This document shows positions 10,201 to 22,518 of a DNA stretch of 64,000 bases, one piece after another. Below the pieces are notes generated by a model that saw nothing but the letters and a program-made list of their open reading frames with translations, made no database searches and was not told the DNA's origin. Position 1 is the stretch's first letter. Each line of letters begins with the position of its first letter. Source of the DNA: Mesodorylaimus sp. YZB2_4. Lineage: Eukaryota > Nematoda > Enoplea > Dorylaimida > Dorylaimidae. The stretch spans positions 1 through 64,000 of the forward strand of contig JASANH010000686.1 of the NCBI GenBank assembly GCA_030248295.1. Reading direction: 5' to 3'. Both the position numbers and the translations under genes were made by a program.

Positions 10201-12047
10201 GCAAGAGTAAGTGCCATATTCTTGGACTTTTGTTGATCTCTTGCTGATGAAGCCTTTTTTCTTCAGGCGACCCCGCTGGTAAGCGAAAATTCCTTGTGCC
10301 TTTCTCTTTAAGGACTGCATTTTCTCGCAATTCAGGTAGCCAAAAAACTGAAGAAGCCGTGCGCACTGAAACTGGGACTGGAACGAACAAACCATCCACA
10401 CGCAAGCTGAGTAAGTCAAGCTATCAGGTTCCAGGTCAGATCCATAGTTAAATTATTTCCCTCTCAGCCATCGGGGAAATCGCCGGAATCGCCGTCGTTG
10501 GTGTTGTCGTGATCATCTGCATCTTCTTGATGGTCTGGTGCAACTGCAAAGGCCGAAAGAACACCAAGAGCGTGAAGCCAGTCGAAACCAGCGCCGCGAA
10601 GTCAGTCAAGGCGGATGCCGCGAAGGCGAGCGGAGAGAAGGCCCCCAAGGGCGACCGAGAAATGATCGCCATCACCAAAGGCAAGGACAGCAAGACGTGG
10701 GCCGGACTGAGCGGCGAAGTGGCGGAGATCCTGAACGTCGTGCAATCGAAGAAGCCGGAGATCGCTGAGAACTACCTCAAGAGCAAGTTCAAGAACATCC
10801 AAGACGAGGAGGAGAAGCAGATCAACAACGGCGACGCAGTCAAGATGACAGGCGTGCGCTACACGGCCGGAGGCGCCGAGTACCTCTACAAAAAGACCCA
10901 ACGTCTGCTCAAGAACGTGGCCGACGCTCTGAAGCGCGCCCTGCACATGACCGCCCTGAAGGACTTCTTCGGCAACCTCGTCCTGCTCAGCCAAGCCCCG
11001 GTGCCCGGCCAGTTCTTCCTGCAATGGATGGCCTACTTCGAGGCGAAGGTCAGGTCTGAAACCCGCATCTCGACCTCCTCAGCTCGCATTCTTGGTTCGC
11101 TTTCAGATCGGCAACATCGTCGCCGTGGGCATGTTCAAGGAAGGGGAAAAGGTCAAGATCGACCCATACTGGTCGACGACGAAGAACGCCGTCACCAAGA
11201 TCGACGAGCCGAACGGAAAGCGCCACTTCGAGGTGACGACCATGTCCGTGTTGCCTGACCAGAAGGGCTGCGACACGTACCTGCTGAGCGTGAAACTGTT
11301 CGGAGCTGACGGCCAGCAGATCGGAGAAGACTACGAGGTACGCAAGGAGCCTTCCCGTATCTTTTGTCTCCCCTATACATGCATTTTGTTCCAGCCGAAT
11401 GTGGTGCACCTGAAGACTTGGCCCGACCACAGTGTGCCAGAAAACCCGATCGACGTCTTCAAGGCCATCATGCATCTGCTGGCTCTGCAGAAGAAACAGC
11501 TGGAACGCGCCATGGGCGGAATGGCCTTCCACTGCTCGGCTGGTCTGCAGCGCTCGGTGTCGGCCCTGACCACGTTCATCAGCGTCCAGGCCTACCTGGA
11601 AACGGGAAGGACCAGCCCGATCGGCTTCTTGAAGTACGTGATGAGCAACCGCTGCGGAGCCATGTCGACGCGCGTGCTGAAGAGCGCCATGCTGATCGTC
11701 AGGCAGATCCACACCATGGTGACCCTGATCAAGGCTCTGATCGACTGGATCAAGGAATCGGGTGGTAAGTCTCAGGCAACAGTTCGAGGTAGGCTCAGTT
11801 GACTGTCTGTGTTTCAGCCGGAGCTGAGAAGCACGACGAAGCCGCCGCCAAGAAGCTGTTCGATCCAAAGATCGCCGGAGGCTTGCTGGCCGTCCACGAG
11901 ATCAAGGGAAACGCCCAACAGTCCTTCATGCAACCCGGAGCGACTCTGCCCAGCCCGGTGCATCCGACTGGAACCGGAAAGAAGGTGCCGCTGAAGGTGG
12001 TGACCAAGGACGAGACGGTGCGTCGCGCCGAATCGTCGAAGAAGTGA
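7259..12047 (+). CDS. Receptor-like protein tyrosine phosphatase, 12 exons
   Basis: Exons: 7259-7514, 8893-9159, 9212-9427, 9480-9812, 9865-9998, 10053-10206, 10267-10278 (12 nt), 10336-10410, 10468-11048, 11107-11337, 11395-11764, 11818-12047. All junctions are GT-AG and in phase, giving 952 residues. Order: a Lys/Arg-rich leader of about 60 residues, a hydrophobic segment (LLRLYSIVIILVM), a Cys-containing ectodomain of unrecognised fold, a TM helix near 485-510 (IAGIAVVGVVVIICIFLM), and one cytosolic PTP domain with WPD loop (TWPDHSVPE, Asp about 764) and signature HCSAGLQRS (Cys about 800, Arg kept). It probably dephosphorylates phosphotyrosine at the plasma membrane. The usual Gly in the P-loop is Gln and the classical pTyr-loop and Q-loop strings are not obvious, so activity is uncertain. 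Codons end strongly in C or G, unlike neighbouring genes. An upstream start near 7148 is possible. Confidence 0.87.
7620..8720. repeat. Satellite of 15-bp units in intron 1 of the phosphatase gene
   Basis: About 70 tandem copies of a 15-bp unit close to ATATATTCGTGCGAG, interrupted near 8085-8210 and 8300-8350 by degenerate variants containing CGTCCGGAATATTTCCG. Between about 7760 and 7960 variants alternate (AATTATATTTGTGCG with GATATATTCGTGCGA), giving a higher-order period. Because 15 is a multiple of three, several frames on both strands stay open and produce artificial pentapeptide repeats. The tract lies wholly between splice donor 7515 and acceptor 8892. Confidence 0.95.
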
Positions 12048-12146
12048 TGCGTGGGAGTGGACGGTGACAATGCTCGTGATCTCGTGAACTCACATCTGAT
12101 GCAAATCTCGCTCGCTAGCTTTCTGTACTAGTCTGTAACACCCGTC

Positions 12147-12152
12147 AATAAA
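12147..12152 (+). terminator. Polyadenylation signal of the phosphatase gene
   Basis: AATAAA 100 bp after the TGA stop at 12045-12047, followed by A-rich sequence. Confidence 0.6.
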
Positions 12153-13127
12153 TGCAGCAAAACGCACAAAACGGTGACATCAAATTCGTCTAGCTGAAAA
12201 GTGACTGAACGAGTGAGCCCAGTAGCATGTGCACATACACACGCAAGTCACTAAATGCAGCTTGAGGCGTGCTGACAGCAGTGCAACCTCCATTTCTGCC
12301 CAGACCATGTCGATATCAGCAATGTGGTCAGTGTAGCCTGAGTTCTCCTGATCATGCATTTCGTTAACCAGCTGGATCAGGTGAGGCAACGAAATGCCCG
12401 CTCAGACACCACCCTCCGCAGCAGAACTAAAGTGTAGCCAGGTGTGGCAGGCGTAGGAGGGAGGTGGCAGGACAAAAACTTTGACTGGAGCGGGCAAGTC
12501 TTGCGAATATACGTACGGCTCAAACATGAACCTGAGGGGTTGACGTCTCCCAGCCAGGGGGAGGATCGATCACTCTCTCCCAGTTGCCATGGCCTGCAAG
12601 ATGGTTGGTTACAGCAGTATCTACCTTCCACGATGTCTTACCCATGACTTCAAATTGGGATGGGCAGTGACTCGGCCTCCGTCTACCCGAACTGATTCAG
12701 CGATCTGGACTCGTTTGAGCTCACCGTCAGTGCTGGCCAGCTACGGAGGGTGGGCTGGTACGTACGGACGTGGACCTGATAAGTGTGTGAGGGTGCTCCG
12801 CGTTGCAATACTGCCTGACCTCACCTCACCGCACCTCCCATCCTGTCCAGGGCCCATATGCCACACATCAACATTTACCCCAACTGATAGCATTCGTTTT
12901 CCTAAGAAATGACGAACATCCCACCAAAACCTTCAAAAAACCATGTTGAAGCAGGAAGTCCAGACGGAAGTCAAAAATAACATCAAAACATAAAGTAAGG
13001 AAGAAATCAGAAAAATATGACCCGCTCTTGAATAAGACAAATCTCAAAACCTGGAAATCAAATCCGATACATTATGTCCCCGGGAAATCAAAGACTTCTT
13101 CGACAAAATTCCACTCAACTGGTTTAC
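12153..13127. other. Intergenic with one copy of the GACTGGAGC repeat family
   Basis: No gene is seen. Bases of about 12470-12610 match the dispersed family also present near 20790, 33985, 54190 (inverted) and 62085: GACTGGAGC, then CAAGTCTTGCGA, then GGGTTGACGTCTCCCAGCC and GATCGATCACTC. The rest is unassigned. Confidence 0.5.
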
Positions 13128-13351
13128 CGATTCCCCTCAGCCAAGGCAGCTGATGCGTCCTGTCCACTGGCCTGGAATGGATCGAAATCGCCCATGTGGA
13201 AGTCATCTTTTCCAAAGGAAATTCCAATCGAAAATCCATCTCTCATATTAGCCAAACGTGAATCGATCATAGAAATGGACATTTCGAAATCCTCCGATGA
13301 CGGTTCAGCCGATACTGGAAATACCACTTGGTACCGCATGTCTGCCTTCAC
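13128..13351 (-). CDS. Orphan coding exon, unknown gene
   Basis: On the minus strand a 224-base exon is bounded by an acceptor (TATAACAG before 13351) and a donor (CG then GTAAAC after 13128). Its frame is open, codon use looks coding, and the peptide is rich in acidic and aromatic residues (SIGISFGKDDFHMGDFDPF). I do not recognise the family. No partner exon was found in the flanking 5 kb, so it may be a surviving piece of a broken gene or an exon with distant partners. A chance ORF is less likely but possible. Confidence 0.4.
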
Positions 13352-15339
13352 CTGTTATAGTTTGTTGTTTGTGAGAGTGCGACAGCTCTTCTTCGCTCAC
13401 GTGCCGGCGGGTTCGGGCTGACCTTACAAGCAAGTGATCCAAGGTCTTCAATAGCCCAAGCCTGGTAGAAAGGCTTAATCCTGCAAAGTATTGAGCACTA
13501 AGACCCCGATTCCTCAACAAACCCCTCAGGCGTGTCTGCCGCGCCTCCCAAGGGTGCCTGCAACTGCTCTGTGCAATAGTACACTAGCCTAGCTGCAGGG
13601 CAAATGCACCCCGTCCTAAGATGCCTATGCTGACGAGCAGTTCCGCAGTCGGTGGCGCAGTAAAGACTTCTGTCAACACCAGAGGATCCTTTACGAAGCA
13701 CAACAAAGCACGACGATGTCTCAACAGTCACGGATCTTACCCACAGACAAATCCGCAGACAAAGCAAGTACCTGCCCCGGAGTCAACTCCTGGACTCTTC
13801 TAGTATGAACCAAAGGAAACGACGACCGCAGAGGCCCTTTGAGGGTATGCTAATCGAAGTCCCTGGCTGGCGCCTGGCCTGCCCCACGGTTCTGCCAATG
13901 GGGTGGACAACACAAGGGGTGGCTCCCTACAAATTCACAACAAAATAGATGGAACCGAATCGAGCGAAAACAAGCAAGGGAGAGCCCCGATCTCTCCCGG
14001 CGGCCTGCTCTTATACCGCCCTGGCTCCTCCTCACCGACTCAAGTGCCCAGGCCACACCCCCAAGAATTCCAGACGCCCCCAAGCGGCAATGGTCACAAC
14101 ACACCATGCTTACTGTATATCCTACCTGCTCTGCGGCGTGGCTAGCGATATCGATTGCAATCCATTGTCAATATGCCCTGCCATTGACCATGGTTAAAAA
14201 ATTCTGGGACTTTGAAGTGACCGCCTTCGAAGCTACAATTAGCGCAGAGACTCGATAGGGCATAAAAATGGTGAGAGGGAGCACCGGGTGTGGTCATTTT
14301 GTCGAAAGGTCGGTCAGCTGTGAGTCACTTGCGGATAAGGCGGTCAGCTAAGACACGATCCTTCCCACTGTGACGAGTGTGGTCCAACGTTGTGGAGTCA
14401 CTGTGGAGGCGATGTATTTAGCAAAGGCCACAAACATCGAAATAGTCACATTTTCACGCTAACATTTTCCTTTCGTCACAACAACTTTTCCACTGCTGCT
14501 TTGCTATTCTTGTCTCTTACGTAAAAGTTTGACAGCCAAACGGGTGCGTGGACAAGTGTGACCAAGATCGTTCCACACAATCCAACCTAGTCTTTGATGT
14601 CATTCTAGTGGACGTATGCTGGCCGATTGCAATAGGCGAGGGAATGAACCAAACTCTTTATTGGACGAGTCATTCAATTTATTTACATGTTGGAGGTCAG
14701 CAATTCCCATTGAACAGGTGTGGGGCAATTTCTCTCATATCGGTCATGCAAAATATTTTGCCTAGTTTTCTATGCTATGCTATCCCAACCCAACCCAACC
14801 CAATTGAGCTGAAACAATTTTCATCAGAAGAACATGGTTTTCTTCAAAGACTCAACAAAGCAGCGCCGCAATTCCAAAGAAAAAAGGTTTTGAACATTTT
14901 TCAGAAACCCCGAAAAATCTTATTCCTGCTCATGAGCTCTTTCGCCTGAATATGTTGGTCGTCTGGAAACAAGCAGCTGCCATAATGACCAGGCGCCAAT
15001 TTCACACACTATGAAGTGTCCCAAATTTTGGACGGCCATAACTCTGCGATACAGTGCGAGTGGGACCCAACAACTGACCAACCAAGGCATTTTGCTGGAT
15101 TGTAAGACGTCCCCATCAGTGTTGAGAAACTGCGGCTATTCATCAACAGCTCAATAGTTGCCTGTTTAGCCCAGCCACTCTGGAACTTATGCGCAGTAGG
15201 CTACAGTGACAGAGCATAACGTGGCAACCTTCTTTGTACGAAATTTGCATCAGCTCAGTAGGGAGTGGACGACAAATTTCTTCTATCTATTTTGAATTCC
15301 TTACCCAAATGTGGGTGCGAAAAAATACTTTTATTTCTA
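13352..15339. other. Intergenic, no gene seen
   Basis: About 2 kb without a convincing exon. Short ORFs around 13621, 13903-14197 and 14548 have no splice context or recognisable motif and lie in sequence resembling transposon debris. Confidence 0.45.
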
Positions 15340-16380
15340 AAAAAAATCTGTTATCAGACAACGAAAAGGTTAGCCCAGCCACCCTACTCTAACCAAATGC
15401 AAGGCGAGACGAGGTTGGCTGGGCTCCCTCGGCGGCGTTTTTTGATAATTTTGACCAAACATAATTGCTACACTGTCACTAATTAAAAGTGTAACAGGAC
15501 GCCCCCTACCTCAGCCACTCCATTCAGGCAATGGAGGCCGATGGTCGTTAGTTCTATTGCAGAAGGTTGTACGCGCTGAAGCTGCTGGCTCCACAGAATC
15601 TGATCTTCCTGTTCTAGTGTCACTGGGTAGGTGCTACACATTTAGTGCTCGTGCTGTCACTACAGATGCAGCTTACTGCAGCAAGTTCTCACTGTTTCCC
15701 AGGTAAGTTCTAGATAACAGAAGAAAATCGTATTTACAAAACTACAAACTTCCAAACTTACTCCAAAATACGAATCAGTGTATTCATGAAGGTACTAGCC
15801 TTTTAGTACGATTGTGAGCTTCGCCCTCAACGTAAAATAAACGTAGATATATCACGTCTCAATAAGTATAGCTGAAATCCTTGGCTCGCCCTAGGACTAT
15901 TCTAGGGCTGACCAGCGGATGGCCCAAGTCAGGAACAGTACCACGCAGTCCACGGACACTTTGCGATATAGTTTATTAGTCCCCACACCACAAGGGCCGT
16001 GTAGACTCACAATTCGGGGAGCAGCCGCACGTGTCGGCCGTCAAAGGGGTTCTGACGGGCCTGAGCCCCAAGTGCTCACAGAGCAGTTCAGATCAGGTGA
16101 TCTAGACTAGTTCTCAACAGATGTCTGCAATCAGACCAGTCACTCGACCTCGACCTCGCTCTCGGTCTTGTGCTGGCCCTGACTTAGGAGAGGCGGACCG
16201 GTTCCCTGAACCAGTGCACACATAGGCCAGAGGGCATAACACATGCCTAGTCCATGCCTATTACATAGCCTACTCAAGCATGTACCGCCGAGGGAGCCCA
16301 GCCAACCTCGTCTCGCCTTGCATTTGGTTAGAGTAGGGTGGCTGGGCTAACCTTTTTGTTGTCTGATAACAGATTTTTTT
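15340..16380. mobile_element. 1.04 kb element with 95-bp inverted ends
   Basis: Bases 15340-15434 and 16286-16380 are near-perfect reverse complements. Both contain, in opposite orientation, ATCTGTTATCAGACAAC, then AGGTTAGCCCAGCCACC, then GAGACGAGGTTGGCTGGG. The 851-bp interior has no transposase-like ORF. This is the architecture of a non-autonomous DNA transposon or a foldback pair. No clean target-site duplication could be read because both flanks are A/T-rich. Confidence 0.85.
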
Positions 16381-16689
16381 AAAAATATATTTTGAGCCTT
16401 CGTCTAGGAGCAAGTGCTCATGCACAAATCGTCATCCTTTCTCCCACAAGGTATGAATTATGCCTCATATACTTCACGATTTTGTTGAATCATCATTCGA
16501 TTGCCGTGCTCCAATCCCATGATGTAATGGCGACCTTAAACGTTTGCTGCACGTTGCTCCTTGGACCAGGCGAGTGTGGTCCAAAGATGAGCCTAAAATA
16601 TTCCCTAAGTGAGGAAACTGCTTCGCCAAATCAGCAGCTGCCATGATGGTGAATTCCAGTGTTAGGCAGTTTCGAATTTGCAATTTCGA

Positions 16690-17040
16690 CCTGACTCGAT
16701 TAGCAGAGAAAATCTGGTCTGGTCTGGTCATACATACACTTGTATCCGAGCGTGTCAAATATCTCTCCAGAAATACGTTGGAATTCACAGAGCTCATGGC
16801 CTGAGTACCGCATATGAGCTGCTGCAGCGAAAGTGTACTTTGCACTGCCCACATCCTACAATCCTATCATGCTGCCATACACATCCTAACTCTCACGCGC
16901 TGCCTTTTGCAACCCAAGTCGTATCTGCACATCAGCTGGTGACAAATTATGGTGGAGGAAACGTTACTTTGCGGGGGAAACGACGCTTGTCTTAGTGAGT
17001 CGATTCCCCCATGTGCTGGTGGGGGACCAAGCGGGGAATC
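16690..17040. repeat. Copy of the foldback repeat family
   Basis: Shares GATTAGCAGAGAAAATCTGG, GCGTGTCAAATA, TTTTGCAACCCAAGTCGTA and ACAAATTATGGTGGAGGAAA with the element at 56099-56393 inside an N4BP2 intron. Here the first and second blocks are separated by about 160 extra bases. Confidence 0.6.
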
Positions 17041-18571
17041 TGCACGGGGCCCTTTTCGTTAGCTTCAGGTTAGGTCTAAGATATTGCTTCACTCCTATGC
17101 AGTTCGACCAAGAACTAAGTGCCGCTCATTCGGTCTAAGTAGCTGCTAATTAAGACACATCACGAGTAGTCCTAAGTCGCAGCTACTTTTGAATTTGATA
17201 TGTACAGTAGTTTGTTGCAGTTGAGGAAAGTTTGCGTTGGACGCCTATTAAATGGTTGCTGCCGTTATTGCGTGAGGAACAAGGACGAGCTCTACGACTG
17301 TCGCGAAATGCGCGATTGATACGAGGAGGCGGCGTCTCGCCCACTGCATGCCCGAGAATGGAACACTTTACACTTCTAGGTGATATTTGATTTGGTATCG
17401 TTCATGCCAGGTGTGCGTTTTCTCTGTCGACCTGAACGGTCTGTTCATCTCGCTTCTCTTGATTACTGCAAAGCACCAAACTCGAAGCATTGTCGCCTCT
17501 CTCCGTATCTACATGTACATCTCGCGACAAAGACGAACAGTATTTTGTGATCGATCCAACTCTTTGGATATCGGCAGTTAACCAACGAGCAGTTATTGGA
17601 TCGATTACAGTTTGACGACGTTCTATTTGCTACCTTGTCGACTTGTTAGCCCCAGAGCTCAACACAGCGCGGAGTAGTATGGCCTACCTTCTAAATTGCT
17701 TGGGCAAACGACGCCTAATTGATGAACTTAACAGCCGATCACGCCGTCGGAATGTTACAAGAGGATTGCTACGTGTCTGAAATCCTGTCATGATCTTTCT
17801 GCATGACGATCAGTACTGATTTCGTGAACCATGGGTTGTGGGACGTGGGTGGGGTCTCTGTAATTAATATGGCAGGCACAGCTCAGGATCGACCTGCCGG
17901 ATTTTTCGGCCGTTCCCGTACCTGATCGTGAGGTCTGGTGCGGTCCCAACCATACCGTGCCCGAACCAACCGGAAATTCCATCTTGGCAGATTTGAAAAA
18001 TGGAAATTTTTTAAGCTTTTTCCGATACTGAACGAAGGCTTTCAATATTTACCCATCTTGTAGCCAGCTCCGTTTTGAAAATTTACGGTGATCTCAAGGC
18101 TCATTTTTCCGTCTAATAACGACATTGGAAAATCAAAATCCCTCTCTTCATCGCAGTCTCACTCTGCATTTGGTATCGCAGGCCCAAAAATCCTTTTGCC
18201 GACGCACAATAAAGGCTGGGACGTCCAGGCCGGACTGTCTGATCGTATGCACTGGCACGATGTGAATTGAGGATGAGAGATAAGAGCTTGCCAAAATAAA
18301 GCATTCGAAGCAATCACATAAAGGTCACCACCGATTCGCCAACAGCCCTCACTTGAGTTGTCACGTAGCCCAATATTTGAAATTTGAATTCCCGCCTTTT
18401 GTCCTAAAGTGGCAAGACCTTATTGTAACTGTGCGTCATCGTCAACGATGATGAGACAAAATTTTGGAAGAGGTCATTTTAGTTTGTGTCAATCCAAAAA
18501 GATAAATCTGCCGTTTTCTGTTGATCGTTAGCATTATTTGAGAGCGTATTATTTGCTTTGCTCATTCGACA
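17041..18571. other. Intergenic, upstream of PSMD14
   Basis: No coding exon recognised. The last 100 bases before 18572 presumably hold the PSMD14 5' UTR and promoter, but no TATA box or initiator stands out. Confidence 0.45.
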
Positions 18572-19958
<1,387 letters not shown>

Positions 19959-20109
19959 TTTGATTCTGACTGGACAGCTGTGTCGGAATGAAACATCGAA
20001 AAATGTTTCCTCGCTCTTGCTCTCGTATTTTTTTCGGTGGCCGCCTGATTTGGATTTTGATGTACTTTTGTTCGATGAAGCAAGTAAGAAAACGAGGTCA
20101 GGATTACAG

Positions 20110-20165
20110 CCCGTCACTGCGCACCTGGCGTGAGGCAGACGCCTAACCTACCAGGCCAGGGCAGG
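20110..20165 (-). mobile_element. Truncated SINE head
   Basis: The reverse complement gives GGCCTGGTAGGTTAGGCGTC and then TGCCTCACGCCAGGTGCGCA, matching the tRNA-like head at 6360-6410. No body or tail follows. It lies about 150 bp after the PSMD14 stop. Confidence 0.55.
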
Positions 20166-20524
20166 GTTATCAGAGTCTACAATCCGTGACAGCCGTTAGT
20201 TGGCTGCTGCTGTGACAAAGTTGGAACGGTCGTCACGTCAACATGATTGCGTATGTGCAACAGGCTGGGCCGCCTAAAGTTTTGTTCTGTCACCTGGCCA
20301 TACCCCAAACTGGGCGTGCCCACTTGACGGGGTGGGGAAGGTGGACTCGGGCAATAGTAATTACAGATGGTTGGTGGCGCAGAGATAAACGAGGCGATTC
20401 ATAGGCCGATGCTGGAGCCCGCTCGTATCCCCAAGAAGGCAGGATCAGTGCCTACTTGTTCTGGAGGCTAGGACACTCCGAGTAAGATCTCTGCTGGAAC
20501 AACCTTTATATGTTGAGTATCTAC

Positions 20525-20930
20525 AACAACGTAACCAGCATCCCTGGGGTCGGGAGATGGACACTCTCCCCTGGCTGGCAGACATCAACTACTCCGGCTG
20601 ATGTTTCAGCAGCAGGTATAGTCGCGAGACTTTTTCCTGCTTCCAGTCGGAGTTTGGTCCCAAAGAATTCGACCTCTCACTTCTCCCGCCGCCTGGGTGC
20701 TCTGCTTACAACAGCCAGACTCTTGGGCATTCGAGGATTTGGGAAGCCACTGCAACCCCGTTGGGCAGTAGAGAATGCGACCGACTGAAGTCAGTGGGAC
20801 AAAAACAGACTGGAGCAAGGTGAGTCTCTCGACTATACCCGCGGCTGAAACATCGACCCGAGGGCTTGACGTCTCCTAGCCAGGTGAGATAGCGCCCACT
20901 CGCCTTGACCCCCTAGCTGGGGTTGCTCCA
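20525..20930. repeat. Inverted pair of GACTGGAGC-family repeats
   Basis: About 20525-20660 read on the minus strand and 20790-20930 on the plus strand share the series ACTGGAGCA, GTCTCGCGACTATACC, GCTGAAACATC, GCCAGG. The two copies face each other around a 130-bp spacer, directly beside the TIR element at 20943. Confidence 0.55.
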
Positions 20931-20942
20931 CCAGGTTCTACT

Positions 20943-22457
20943 CCAGGTCCGACCGATAATATCGGCCGATAATTGCGTTATCGGTTATCGGCCGATACCG
21001 ATAATTTGTGCTGCCGATAATGTAGATTTCCCTATCAATAAGAGTTTAGGGCGAGCTTACGGCCTGTTGATGGTGATTATGACGAGGAGCAGGGAGCTAC
21101 GGATTCTCGATCGAAGAGGTCAGTGCCAAAGAACAGTCTGGAGCTGAATCACGACAAATCACGATCATGGCTTTTCTTACTGGGATGCCCGCAATGGCAC
21201 CAAAGCAGTTTACACTAAAAGCACTTGGCTGTCTGTGTGTTGCATAGGCTAAGGTTATGGGAAGGAGGTAGGGCTAGCCCTGTCTTGTTACTTGCATGCT
21301 TCTCAATGAAGGCGACCTCTTTGCCTCGTGTCGTATTGTTATTGTACTGTACACTCAGAAACAAGAGTCCTTCTCAGGCACAATGAATCACAGGCTAGTC
21401 TGACTCAAAAAAGGGGCTATGACTGCAAATTATCGCTGTAGTCGTAGCATTCACCCTTGGGTGAGATTTTGGGGGATGAGGTTAGTCTTTCCCCATTTGG
21501 AGTCAGGGACAGGAATGGTGATGGCCTTCAGGGTCTTCTGGGGTTGGAGACAACCCTGCCGGGCCTGGGATAGAAAAAAGCATTCTGGCTGTTTACGTCC
21601 GTCTATCTGTTCACTTCTTTTCTTGACATGTTCTAAAAACTTCATGAAGTTTGCCCTGCATCGGAGCTATTTTTTATAAACATCTCAGTCATCTCACAGC
21701 ATTGCACATAATGCTGATACCATGATTCGTGGGTATTTTCGTTTATCTGGACGTGGAAAAGTTGTTTGAGGGTGAATCGCCGATGCATGTTTTTTGGGAT
21801 GGGGATCAGGGTCAGGGCCCCAGTCGAACACTAGAGCCCTCAAAAAGTTGTGAAAGGATCTGCTTTGCATGTTTGATTCATTGACCCATACCTAGAGTCT
21901 AACAAAATGAGTTTTAGACGGTTCTGGGTCTCATCCAAGTTTCCAGGGTGTGCATGCGCACATAATGTGCCTCCGCTTGTAAGATAGAAGCAACAAAATC
22001 CAGTTTATATTCCAATTTAAGTAAAGGGAACTTTACTGTTTCATGCGTACTCTTTCACTCAAGCATCCAGACCCTGTCCTGCCAGCTGGGTTTTGATATT
22101 TATGCCCACTTCCTGACAGTGTCACACGGCTGGTCCTAGAGGTGTCATTCGTTGCCTCAAATGTATGACATCTGCGAAGAGGAGTTTTTAGTTGGGATAT
22201 TGCAACTTACATAGTCTTCGGCCCCGAGATTTTGGGCCAACAGATTGATTCAAAGTGGTCTTCAAAGGAAGCCTAGCATGCGAAATTAAAAAATTGCATG
22301 TTTTAAGCATGGGGATCTGACCAAAATTCAAATTTCCCGCCATAAACTTGAATATTTAAAGTTTTCAAAAATTATCGGTATTATCGGTTTTATCGGCCGA
22401 TAATTGCGATATCGGTTATCGGCCGATACCGATAATTGCCTTATCGGTCGGACCTGG
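20943..22457. mobile_element. 1.5 kb TIR DNA transposon, non-autonomous
   Basis: The ends are CCAGGTCCGACCGATAA and its reverse complement TTATCGGTCGGACCTGG. The flanking CTACT occurs directly at 20938-20942 and 22458-22462, a plausible 5-bp target-site duplication. Both ends continue into palindrome-rich subterminal DNA made of ATCGGCCGAT and TTATCGGTTATCGG motifs. No transposase ORF is visible in the interior. ATCGGCCGAT-rich ends occur in some hAT-type elements, but those make 8-bp duplications, so the superfamily is left open. Confidence 0.85.
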
Positions 22458-22518
22458 CTACTGACTGTATTCTACAACAAAGAAGGTCATTTAAATATGC
22501 CACATTTCTAGAATTGGC

